Positions 21,801 to 31,003 of a stretch of 64,000 nt of DNA are shown here, one piece after another. Source of the stretch: Parapristionchus giblindavisi (Eukaryota > Nematoda > Chromadorea > Rhabditida > Diplogasteridae); assembly GCA_943737045.1 (NCBI GenBank), contig CALSFV010000027.1, positions 310,001 to 374,000 on the forward strand, written 5' to 3'. The position numbers were made by a program, and so were the translations under genes. The stretch's first letter is position 1; every line of letters starts with the position of its first letter. Below the pieces are notes generated by a model. That model worked only from the letters and a program-made list of their open reading frames with translations, had not been told where the DNA came from and did not search any database.

Positions 21801-24800
21801 GCTTCAAATACCTAACCACTATCCATTACGTACTCGAAATCTATTTCCAAAATTATCTCCAGTCCTTTTATCACGAATGGATCCATAAACTTCCGGGTAA
21901 AAGGCAGAAGGTCATCCATCCGAACGGAGAATATTTCCAGAATCCATCATGCTTTGTTAAAATTTTATGATCATTTTTTTGGAGAGTGAAAAACGAGCGT
22001 TATTTATGTCGTCGCCTAATAATTCCGAGCACAGTCATTCCGAGTTTATCCTTCCCACCAGAGCGGTTCTCTATACTGCACTTTCCGGGTAGTACCCCAA
22101 GCCCTCTCAACACGACAGAGGTTACCTTTCAATAACAAGAAAGAGCGAAAACGCGGTAGTCATAAAGTAGAAGAGCTGATGAAACTCTTCGTACGGATGC
22201 TCCAACTCTGCATGATAACTCATTTTTCTTCAAAAAAAAAAACAACAGACAATTACATTAATAATATTAATTTTAAATATAGAATTTAAAATATATATAT
22301 AGATATATCGGCCAGTTTATGTATATGGTGTTTCGGCCCCTTTGTTTGTACAGGGTGCGGCAGAGGGGGGGGGGACAAGATCTTCGATCTCCCCTCATCA
22401 GATGTATTGAGCAAATCGCCTCAACTTATAATATTTTATTAACAACTAGCATAGCAGCAATAATCAAGGACTACTCAATTCTGCCTCCTTTCGCGCGAGC
22501 AACTTGCTCTTTAGATGTATGGCGGAATGTCAATCTTGTCCCAGTCCCGGAGAAGGGCATGCTTCAGCGACTCCAGATTCGAGTTGGGACGAGCACAGGC
22601 CTTGCTCTCGAGAACTGATCACACTGAATAGTCGAGGAGGTTCAGATCGGAGACGAGCAGGCAGACAATTCCGAAGAGGAGACAAAGCAGGGACAGTGGC
22701 TCTTCCGCCAGACTTACAATCTTCTCTTTTTCAGCCAGTGTAGAATCGTTCAGCTAGCACCAATGCTTGTTCTCAGACGATGATTTTCCGAGGATGAGAG
22801 ACTTGATTTCACGACTCTACCCCTCTCATCCGCTACACAGGAGCTCCCTCTGCTCATATTCTATCGTTTTCGGTACAGCGCGATTGCTATATAGTGAACA
22901 GATTCTAGAAATCGTAGAATGCTGCCACCTTGTATCACAGCGTTCTCATGACTTTCAAAGCAAGAACGACCGCTCAACATACAAACTCTCTCGAATACAA
23001 TGGTCTCTCCTTTGTCTTGCTTTGGAAGAAAAATGGCTTGGACCAGAATACTGTGATAGTGAACAGATTCTAGAAATCGTGGAATGCTGCCACCTTGTAT
23101 CCACCAGCGCAGTTCGAGCCTTTCTCATACGGTATGGGTGAAGGTTCGGGGGGGGGGGGGGGCCCGTTTCGGCAACGGATCATAAATCGGTTGGAAGATG
23201 TCCTATGGCAATAAAAGTTTTATCATTGTTATCAGTAGGAGTGTACGGTATTGTGCTACCATAACCGTCAGGAATCGCGAACTGATTTTTTTAGTCGACC
23301 CATGACGCGGGGTTCATGGTTGAAAATGGCTGAAGTCGAAAAATTCAAGATGACCCGAGACCAAATACTTGTTGCCATTTTATCAACAATGAGCCAACTT
23401 TTATCTTTCTGACTACCGTAACCCGAACTACCGTAATCGAACCGGGATTTCCGTGAATTTCACTACAATATTATAGAGTACGGTAGCTAGATTACGGTAG
23501 TTCGGGTTACGGTATCCAGAAAGATAAAAGTTGGCTCACTGTTGATGTAATGGCAACTAGTATTTGGTCACGGAGCATTATGCATTTTTCGACATCGGCC
23601 ATTTTCAACCATTAAAATGAAAATCAAATTTTCATGTCATGGGTAGAATGAAAAAAATCAGTTCGCGATTCCTGACGGTTACGGTAGCACAATACCGTAC
23701 ACTCCTGCTGATAACAATGATAAAAATTTGATTGCCATAGGCCATTTCCCAACCGATTTATGATCCGTTGCCGAAACGGGCGCCCCCCCCCCCCCCCCCC
23801 CGACGGTTGAGCTTGTCACGGGGCAAGATACGATATACTCATAATGATGAGCTTTAATGAAATGATTTCGAGAACGCCGGTAGAATTTGGGTTCTACCGG
23901 CTTTTGGGTTCTTTTTGGAGAACGCCGCTGCTAAATGCAGGAAGTCTTGTCCCCGTAATTCTGCCGCACCCTGTATGATACCAATAATACACTTTTTTGT
24001 GTCGTCATTGGCCCAAAATGCTACAAATATGTTACTAGATAATATATCAGAAAGATCTCAAAATCTGTAACAAGATATTGTAAGAGTAATCTCAGAAGTA
24101 AACAAAAAAATGTATTTTACCATCGGAGTTTGGTATTGCGTTGCCTATGGCTATATTGTGAATGAACAATGATAATTGTGTAAGAAGCATTCCAATTTGA
24201 CACAAACCAGACAGTATCAACAACATTCTGTAATTTGTTACGTTAAAGCTAATTTGAAAACCTTAACACATTCACATGCATATGAAATCAGTGCGGTCTC
24301 GTATTTCGAACGTTAAAGTCTATTTAAACTACGTTACAGACTTGAAGTAGACAGGTCTACTTCAAGTGGAAGAACATTTGATTAAATACATTACAGTATG
24401 CCACACCACTTTAAATGGAGAGTGACCTCTATCAATGGCCTCTTCATTGCACTCACTTTCTAACAACGAGAGAGCGTAGAGCGTTGAAGAGACCGGTGAC
24501 ACAGGTGTCTGCCCCTTTAAGTAGACTTTACTTGTCAGTCTACTTCAAGTGCAGACTTTAAATAGGCTTCAAGTTTCAAAATATCAGAGCAGACGGGTTA
24601 GGTGTGAGTTGGTGGAGTGATAATCGAGAATAAGGCCATAGAGTATTTGGTTCGGAGTGTTACTTTTTTTTACATCCGTTATCTGGGTATTTACAACAGA
24701 ATTCATCTAATCTGTTTTCTGTTCTTCCCTCACAACACAACCGTCTATCTCATCCACTTCGTATTGTTCTCCCACATAGGATTTCTACTACCCATACGAC

Positions 24801-25268
24801 ATGTGCCTCTAGAAGTATAGATACTTGGAATACGCTCCCCTCCCAATTAGTTCTTTCTCCCCCCCCCCCCCCCCCAAACCCTTCCGTGCAGGGTTATCAA
24901 ATCTCCCCTCCAACCTCATCATTAAAGATTCTCGTATTCGTCCCTAAACCCCCATCCTTTAAAAACTGCCACTGAGCCAAAACCGAAATCGCCTTATGCG
25001 ACGGAAATCCATCTATCCCTCTTCTGATCCTATACATATCACCTTTTATTATTATATTTGATGGAATAAAGAAATAAATAAATATATAAATAAATAAATA
25101 AATAAATTGCCATTTTCTTATGCAAGTACATTTTATACGGACAATGTAATCGTACCTGCAATTTCCATGCATGGCGCCGGTTCTGATGAGCACAAATAAG
25201 CATGGAATCAGTCCGATCAATGATATGCAGGCAATCGATATTTGAATATATACGAATTTGCTATACAT
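18859..25268 (-). CDS. R4: Sra-superfamily chemoreceptor with transposon-filled introns
   Basis: Exons on the minus strand: 25268-25156, 24227-24121, 22207-22126, 20154-20070, 20022-19983, 19818-19760, 19518-19435, 19386-19243, 19097-19000, 18952-18859 (906 nt, 301 residues, no stop). Exon 1 is MYSKFVYIQISIAC..GAMHGNCR, nearly identical to R2. Exon 3 is ELEHPYEEFHQLFYF..LFLVIER. Exon 4 is LVASSIPAAYERRHAEAG. Exon 8 is LGEVYEFSRAILPVLALSSF. It ends HTETYFSMLNKSWK. The coding sequence spans 6.4 kb because intron 1 holds an X1 hairpin with a nested T-b, intron 2 a Tc1-like element with the nested palindrome Q, and intron 3 a mariner and an older inverted repeat. All splice sites remain standard and every frame is open. 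It is the sister of R1/R2/R5 in sequence, but a block 2 copy lies upstream of it. Confidence 0.82.
20427..20695. repeat. Inverted repeat, intron 3 of R4
   Basis: AAGTGCGATTTGGGAAGTTT (about 20435) is inverted as AAACTTCCCAAATCGCACTT (about 20670-20690), each followed by an A/T-rich CGGAA- or CCAGAA-like run. GACTCGGAATG motifs on either side, and TCCGAG after 22022, suggest that the mariner landed in this older element. Confidence 0.5.
20750..22019 (+). mobile_element. mariner transposon (1270 bp), decayed transposase
   Basis: Terminal repeats TTAGGTGACGACATAAGTAA and, inverted at the right, TTAGGCGACGACATAAATAA. TA flanks both ends (20748-20749, 22020-22021). The plus strand encodes mariner transposase pieces in order: KWVVKFEKQDFFNE (N-terminal), VITGDKKWVLYDYEEP (first catalytic Asp), FQHDNARPYA (second Asp), then LFPALHHFLKAQSFKYL and EIYFQNYLQSFYHEWIHKLP near the C terminus. 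The third catalytic region is damaged: the usual SPDLAPCDYHLFP is kept as STDLADYCCHLFP, so the DYH Asp is displaced. Several stops and frameshifts make it inactive. Length equals that of canonical mariners. It lies in intron 3 of R4. Confidence 0.85.
22351..23973 (-). mobile_element. Damaged Tc1/mariner-type element hosting palindrome Q
   Basis: The ends are CAGGGTGCGGCAGA at both sides, with TA at 22349-22350 and 23974-23975. On the minus strand (about 22450-22680) the transposase C terminus is legible: SDLNLLDYSV, a stop, SVLESKACARP, NLESLKHALLRDWDKI and, after a frameshift, VARAKGGRIE-stop. This contains the last acidic region (NPLDYSVW in intact relatives). About 160 bp containing GAACAGATTCTAGAAATCGT is duplicated in tandem (22899 and 23061). 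The inner 650 bp is the palindrome Q. It lies in intron 2 of R4. Confidence 0.75.
23148..23801. repeat. Palindromic element Q with poly-G/poly-C ends
   Basis: G15 (23148-23162) at the left and C19 (23783-23801) at the right bound two arms of about 310 bp that are close inverted copies. CCCGTTTCGGCAACGGATCA faces TGATCCGTTGCCGAAACGGG. AGATAAAAGTTGGCTCA faces TGAGCCAACTTTTATCT. The spacer is about 25 bp. A deleted derivative is at 29266-29402, with more of it at 29607-29660. Confidence 0.8.
24298..24589. repeat. X1 hairpin interrupted by a T-b element, intron 1 of R4
   Basis: Left CTCGTATTTCGAACGTTAAA, right TTCAAGTTTCAAAATATCAG. The arms resume on either side of the insertion at 24411-24520. 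Confidence 0.65.
24411..24520. repeat. T-b element nested in an X1 hairpin
   Basis: ACCACTTTAAATGGAGAG at the left, GCCCCTTTAAGTAGAC at the right. The uninterrupted X1 copy near 29522 reads ACCACTTTAAGTAC. This shows insertion into a TTAA with its duplication. Confidence 0.8.
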
Positions 25269-25463
25269 TAAGCGGTATTATGAAAGCAACGACTATAATG
25301 TTATTAGTATTATTAAGAAAAAAACACAAGAAAACAATCTCTCATGATATTTGAACAGATACAAAAGTGATGAAAATGAAGTATTAATGGGGGGGGGGGG
25401 GTTTACAGTTTTATCAAATTTATTCAAAAGAGACTCTGATGTGATTCCATTAACTTTCATTTA

Positions 25464-27070
25464 CAGTACCGTGCAAAAGGTTATCAAGTTTTGGTTTTTT
25501 CGTCATAACTTTTTTTCAAACTCAACCGATCGGGTCCAGATTTTCAGGGATTATTTTCAGGGAGTGTTTTTACGTGGTTTGAACCAAAATCACCCCGATT
25601 GAGCTCGTCTGGTGAAATTTATTTCGATTTTATCAAAAGTCACAAAAATGAGATTTTCACTTTCTTCGATTTCTTCAATTTTTTTTACTCATTTTGCTAC
25701 CAATATGTGTTAGATCGCTTTCAAATCATGGAACAGATTCTTGGGAGCAAGAATCTACCGATATGTGACCTAGAATCCATTTGTCGTGGACGTCAGATGA
25801 GGCTGTCCGCAGACACCCTCTCACAGCAGCTCAGGGTGTCTGTTTCGACTATCCACAAGGTCGTCAAAAGTCCAATCTATGCTCAAACAATGAAGAAGGC
25901 TAATGGACGACCTCACAAGACGATTTTGACATCTGACCGTCTGATTACCCGCATCTCGAAGGAGAACCCGAGGCTCAAGGCAATGGACTTTAAGCGAGAA
26001 GTGGCGGAATTTCGCCAAATTGGGGTGCCTAACACTTCTAAACTTGCCTAAAAAGATGTTTGAAGTGTCCACATACATAGTGCAACTTCTGCTTCGTGCG
26101 TTGAGACTATTCGGACGTCGGCATTTCTAGAAACAGCTGATCTCCGAAACGATTCGCAGAGCAAGAACCGCACGGGCAAAAGAGCACATTCATTGGAACC
26201 CCTAACACTAGAAGCAGATCGTATTTTCAGACGAAAACAAGTTTGTGATGATTGGTAAGGAGAAAATATCACATTTTCATCGTCCTGTTGGCACTAGATT
26301 TGAGATGAAGTGCCATGTGGCCACCGTGAAGGAAGGAGGAGTATCGTTGATTTTGGGGGTTCTTTCTCTGTAGATGGGGTTGGCCCCCTGGTCCATGTAA
26401 ATGGAATTATGAGTAAGGAGTACTGTATTGATATCCTAGAGACCCATTTCCTAACCACAACTATCTTTCCAGCCAAGTTTGGAAGGTTTAGGCACCCCAA
26501 TTTGGCGAAATTCCGCCAATTCTAGCTTGAAGTCCATTGCCTTGAGCTTCGGGTTCTCCTTCGAGATGCGGGTGATCAGACTGTCAGATGTAAAAATCGT
26601 CTTGTGAGGTCGTCCATTAGTCTTCTTCATTGTTTGAGCATAGATTGGACTTTTGATGACCTTGTGGATAGTCGAAACAGACATCCTAAGCTGCTGTGAT
26701 AGGGTGTCTGCGGACAGCCTCATCTGACGTCCACGACGAATGGATTCTAGCTCGGATATCGATAGATTCTTACACCCAAGATACCGTGTTATAGTTTTAA
26801 AACGATATAACACACATTGGTAGCAAAATGAGTGAAAAAAATCAAAAGAAATCGAAGAAAAAGAAATTCTCATTTTGTGACTTTTGATAAAATCGAAATA
26901 AATTTCACCAGAAGAGCTCAATCGGGGTAATTTTTTGTTCAAACCACGTAAAAACACTTTCAAAATAATCCCTGGAAATCTGGACCCGATCGGCTGAGTT
27001 TGAAAAAAGTTAAAATGACGAAAAAAAATGACGAAAAAACCAAAACTTGATAACCTTTTGCACGGTACTG
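25464..27070. mobile_element. Tc1-like transposon rearranged into a head-to-head palindrome
   Basis: CAGTACCGTGCAAAAGGTTA begins at 25464 and recurs inverted up to 27070; TA flanks both ends (25462-25463, 27071-27072). The plus-strand left arm (to about 26057) and the minus-strand right arm (from about 26460) both encode the same N-terminal, helix-turn-helix part: MRLSADTLSQQLR(V/M)SVSTI, then NGRPHKTI..ITRISKENP. The unique centre (26058-26460, plus strand) keeps the catalytic-domain pieces FSDENKFVMIG and GVGPLVHVNGIMSKEYCIDI. The 3' half of the gene and the true right end are missing, replaced by an inverted copy of the 5' half. Confidence 0.8.
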
Positions 27071-27699
27071 TACTTGCCTCAGAAGCTAGGGACCTATAGT
27101 CCGGATGAGGTTCTTCCATCTTTCTTGAGGCCTTCCTCTCCAGCGTTTAGGTACACGGGGCTACAGTATCGCCAGAAAGTCATCGGACACTTTTTCATGT
27201 TTTATATTTTTTCCTCTAGGAAAGCAAAAAAAATTAGCTGATCCTATGAGTCAATGTTCGGAATTTATCAAGGAATACAACCATGATGTGTTGGTGATAT
27301 TACATTAGTTCATTATTGCGTAGTTATGACGCAATCTAATTACACTTTTGTGAAAATTTTCATTTCTTTAGTGAAAAATCCTGTTCTTCTGAAACATTGT
27401 GAGAGTGGAGACGACACATACTACACAGTCAACAAAATCGGAATGGTTCAGACTCCGATTTTTTCGTCATGGGCATAAAATAACAATTTTTCAGAAGCTG
27501 AGTTTTTTTTAAAATTTTTTTTAATGCGAATCAAATTTGCAAGCCCTGCTGTAGCGACAGCTTGAAATCAGAGCCAGTCGAATTTTGCTGACTGTGTAGC
27601 CCTAGTGGATGTCTCCGCTCTCACAATGTTCTGCACGTTAGTTCAGCCTCTGCAATAGCGGGGCAACAAGGGAGGAAGGGCGAATCCTGTTGTATAGTT

Positions 27700-28480
27700 T
27701 TTCCGTGACGCAATAACCTTGAAATGTCGGTGGAATTCCATTAAGGGCATTCGGAGCCAAAGAAAGCGAGAGAACATTACCAGAGGGGAGAGATTCAAAT
27801 TAGCTCGCGGTATTTCCGAACATTGCTGATTATTTTGAATAATTTTGCGTATGGAAAAAATAGAGCGGATGTCATGGAGATATATACGTGCTGGATGAGG
27901 AAATAAGATTTATCTTCTTATATCTTAGTTTAATCTTTACGTGACATCTGCTGTGTAACAATAAAGTTCACGAGTTCCCATGAAAACAAGCTGCTCTCCT
28001 CTCGAGAATATCCCCTCGCTGAGTCACGTAAATCCACCTCTCTACTAAACAACCAAAGACTGCATCCGAGCCAATTTGAAATTCTCCGCTCTGACCATGC
28101 TCTGTCGTCGACAAAGAAGGTCAGAGAATCAGCTCGGATGTGCCTTTAGTGATGTCCAAGGTTTGCAGGAAAGTTGAGAAAAGCATGCTCTTCACCCTGG
28201 CTTCTTTTCGCCAGTTTGACACACAACAACTCTAAACATTCGCGACAAACGCGGGACTATCGATGCAGCGGTTTTCATACCCTCCCGAGGATGGGCCAAG
28301 TGAGCCTATGGGGTCAGCACCAGGGCCAAGTGAGCCTGTGGGGTCATCTCCAGACAGTGCCACGTTTTTAGAAATATTGTTGTGTAGAATGAGCGCCGAG
28401 CACTACCTAATGCACAAAGACCTCGTAGCTACGCTCCTTACTCCATTCATGATCTCGAGTGTAAATCTATAACCCCACGT
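27700..28480. repeat. Block 2 (copy 2), shortened
   Basis: Parallel to 17250-18560: TTTTTCCGTGACGCAATAAC, GATATATACGTGCTGG, TCTTTACGTGACATCTGC, T-d at 28061-28152, then GGGCCAAGTGAGCCT present twice (28290 and 28324, a local duplication). The LINE part of block 2 is deleted here. Confidence 0.6.
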
Positions 28481-28636
28481 TTGGAAACTCCGACTATTTA
28501 CCTCCTTTTGGTCCCCTTTTCGTCCTGCTTATCATTCAAACGAGAGGACATACTGTACAAGGATTGCACGGGAAAATATGCCAATTTTTCATATTTTCAA
28601 AGAAATGAATCGGTTGTATTTCCTTGATCATCATTT

Positions 28637-28698
28637 CAAAAATAAACATAGAATCAGACCAATCAATAAAAAAAGAAGGTATTTGAATAGATATTATG
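28637..28698 (-). pseudogene. Relic first exon of a receptor gene
   Basis: The minus strand reads MFIISIQIPSFFIDW and then, with a shift, LILCLF. It corresponds to exon 1 (M..YIQI..SLIGLIPCLFVL) of the intact genes. There is no GAMHGNCR or donor after it, and no other exon nearby. Confidence 0.5.
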
Positions 28699-29265
28699 AA
28701 CATTAGGCGCGACTAAGAGCAATGTTTCCTTTACATTGCGATTCTTACTGGAGTATTCCAGAGGAACTTATAAATTTCATAACGATAAGATATTTATTAT
28801 AATTTTGTTTATTTTTAGAAATATAGTTACATGAATATTTTTACGGCTGCCATTTATTTCTCATTTTTCCCGTCACTCTGGTTGAGCGTGACGTCCCTTG
28901 ACAATATAAACTTGATTATTACACTTTTCAGCTGTCCTCGGAATGCGCCTTGTAATTTATATTTATTTAATAAAAAATCACCTGTGAGCTACAAAACAAA
29001 ATCATTCATTATGATGAGGAACATTCACGATCGATTCATACACCATGAAATGACCCAAGCCAAAGTTGACCGCCGAATCGGTGATTCCATTAAACTCCTC
29101 ACTTTCCACTGTGGGGATTGATGGAATGGGTGTTCTACGATAACGACCACTGGATAGCCGAGTGGGTTGGAGGGGGTTAGATAAAAGAGACCACACAGGA
29201 TGTCTTCAAACCTTACCAGAAAATCATGACGGCAGTGTGCTGGAGAGTAGATGTTGTGAGCAACG

Positions 29266-29402
29266 GGGGGGGGGGGGCGCCATTTCGGCAACAGGTCATA
29301 AATCGGTTGGTAGGTGGCATATAGCAATAAATGTTGAACCATTGTTATCAGTCATCATGAATTTTTCGACATCGGCCATCCCCCCCCCCCCCCCCCCCCC
29401 CG
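29266..29402. repeat. Deleted copy of palindrome Q
   Basis: A G14 run, then CATTTCGGCAACAGGTCATA, AATCGGTTGG and ATTGTTATCAGTCATCATG as in Q. A jump follows to TTTTTCGACATCGGCCAT and a C22 run (29381-29402). Q sequence resumes at 29607 after the X1 element. Confidence 0.65.
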
Positions 29403-29408
29403 GGGTCA

Positions 29409-29603
29409 CTCTGGTATTTTGCCACTTAAAGTCTACTTAAACTACGTCACAGATTTTAAGTAGACTTTAAGTAAACTTTAAGTGAAAGAACATTTGACGA
29501 AATGCATTACAGTATACCACACCACTTTAAGTACTTTAAGTTTACTTAAAGTCTACTTAAAGTGGGAAAGTTTAAGTAGACTTTAAGTGGCAAAATAGCA
29601 GAG
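29409..29603. repeat. X1 hairpin, uninterrupted copy
   Basis: CTCTGGTATTTTGCCACTTA at the left and TAAGTGGCAAAATAGCAGAG at the right. The interior has AAGTAGACTTTAAG in both directions and ACCACTTTAAGTAC, the empty site of the insertion at 24411. Confidence 0.65.
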
Positions 29604-30015
29604 CATGGGTCAACTGTAAAAAATCAGTGAAAAAAAAACCTGACAGTTACGGTGCCACAATACCGTAGAGATATTTTCGTGAACAAACTTTAAAACAAAA
29701 GTAACTGTACGTACTGATTTTATTTTATGTCATTCAGCTACAGATCGCTGAAATCTTGAGAGAAGTGCCTCGCGGTCAAATGGTTAAAGATGGCCCTGCT
29801 ACACCAAATGTGGTTTCGAACACAATGCTAACATATTACTGCATGTTTACTTAGCTACCAAAGTTAACTGTGGTATATAGTACTAATTCCAATGCGAGAT
29901 GGAGTCCTGTCAATGTCTATGCAAATCCATAACATATCGTACAGTACCATGCAAAAGTCTGAACGCAAAATTCGAATCGGTATAACTTTTTACTTCCTTG
30001 CCGATTGGCCTCGGT

Positions 30016-30230
30016 TTAAAGATGGAGACCCTCGAGTTTTTTCGTAACAAGACTGTTTGGCTAGAATGATAGAGATTCATCACATGAACAGAAATACATG
30101 TTTCTTGATGAGATGTTTTATGCTTGTTATGCATATGAAAGTACAACTTTTAAGGCAAGTAGAGAGTGCCTATCCGATTTGAACTTCACTCTCTCACTTT
30201 CCCAGTGTTAATCGTTGAAGGAGTCTTTAA
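30016..30230. repeat. T-c element, shortened
   Basis: TTAAAGATGGAGACCCTCGA, then TTTTTTCGTAACAAGACTG and GAATGATAGAGATTCATC; it ends GGAGTCTTTAA. Next to it (29949-30010) is the first 60 bp of a Tc1-like element (CAGTACCATGCAAAAGTC). Confidence 0.6.
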
Positions 30231-31003
30231 GATTTTTAAAGCATATCAGAAAGGTGCAAGAATATCATGTACTAGACACCTCTCTTTTCCTGGATGTGTG
30301 GATAAAATATTTGAAGAATAACTAAATCACACATAATTCTGGATAGCACTGTATGTCCCATGGGACAAATCACGTATTTTACATAATATTCACTAATTTT
30401 GCAGGCTACCTACGTCCAAAATTGTCATTTGAACTTTCTATATGAGTAATTCGGATATTTCTTAAAGGTAAAGGGCACTGTTGTTTTGACATATCTTCAA
30501 AGATTTAATAGTTAATTCTCGGAAACACAACAAAGCTAATTGCGATTTTTATTTTGACGGAACAACGATCGTTGATGATCTCGTGAAAAAGAAGCATAAT
30601 TAATAATAATAATTTGCATTAATCATAAATTCGGACATTATATCTAAAAGGTAAATGTAAAAATATCCCGTTATTCGAGGCATATGAGATCCTGTAGGAG
30701 AGGGATAATTCAACTCCAATGTAATCCCGAGAGCCTAATCTCTTCTTCGGACATGTTTTCCCGCGTAATTTAGCCAGTCCCAATTCCCCTTTTGGGCGGC
30801 TTGTTGGGGCGGAGACCGTGTTGTGACAGATCGAAAAAAACACTATCGTAACTATTAATTTCCGTGCTTTATTGTCGGAACGGGGAATAAAATGTAAAAA
30901 ATGGTGCATCTCATCATTCAAGGAACACGAAGCCCTGTGGGAGATAACAGCTAGATCATTGATTTTAGTCAAGAAATATCGATCCTAATAGATCCTACAA
31001 ATC

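Larger units (their letters stand above)
25269..31003. other. R5-R4 spacer, 5.7 kb, transposon-rich
   Basis: In order: R4 5' flank with G13 (25389-25401); palindromised Tc1-like element (25464-27070); 27071-27690 with no gene seen; block 2 copy (27700-28480); relic first exon (28637-28698) and its flank to about 29020; deleted Q (29266-29402); X1 hairpin (29409-29603); Q remnant; truncated T-a (29663-29745); a Tc1-like end near 29949; T-c (30016-30230); then unidentified AT-rich sequence to 31003. No intact gene. Confidence 0.45.

Noticed and set aside
23148..23801. The palindrome as an assembly artefact
   Set aside because: The two arms differ at many positions and a deleted relative exists at 29266-29402, so it is a real, ageing element. 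The exact G and C run lengths may still be unreliable.
25599..26051. A host DNA-binding protein with a helix-turn-helix
   Set aside because: It lies between Tc1-like terminal repeats, is repeated inverted at 26451-27119 and continues into transposase catalytic pieces. It is transposon sequence.
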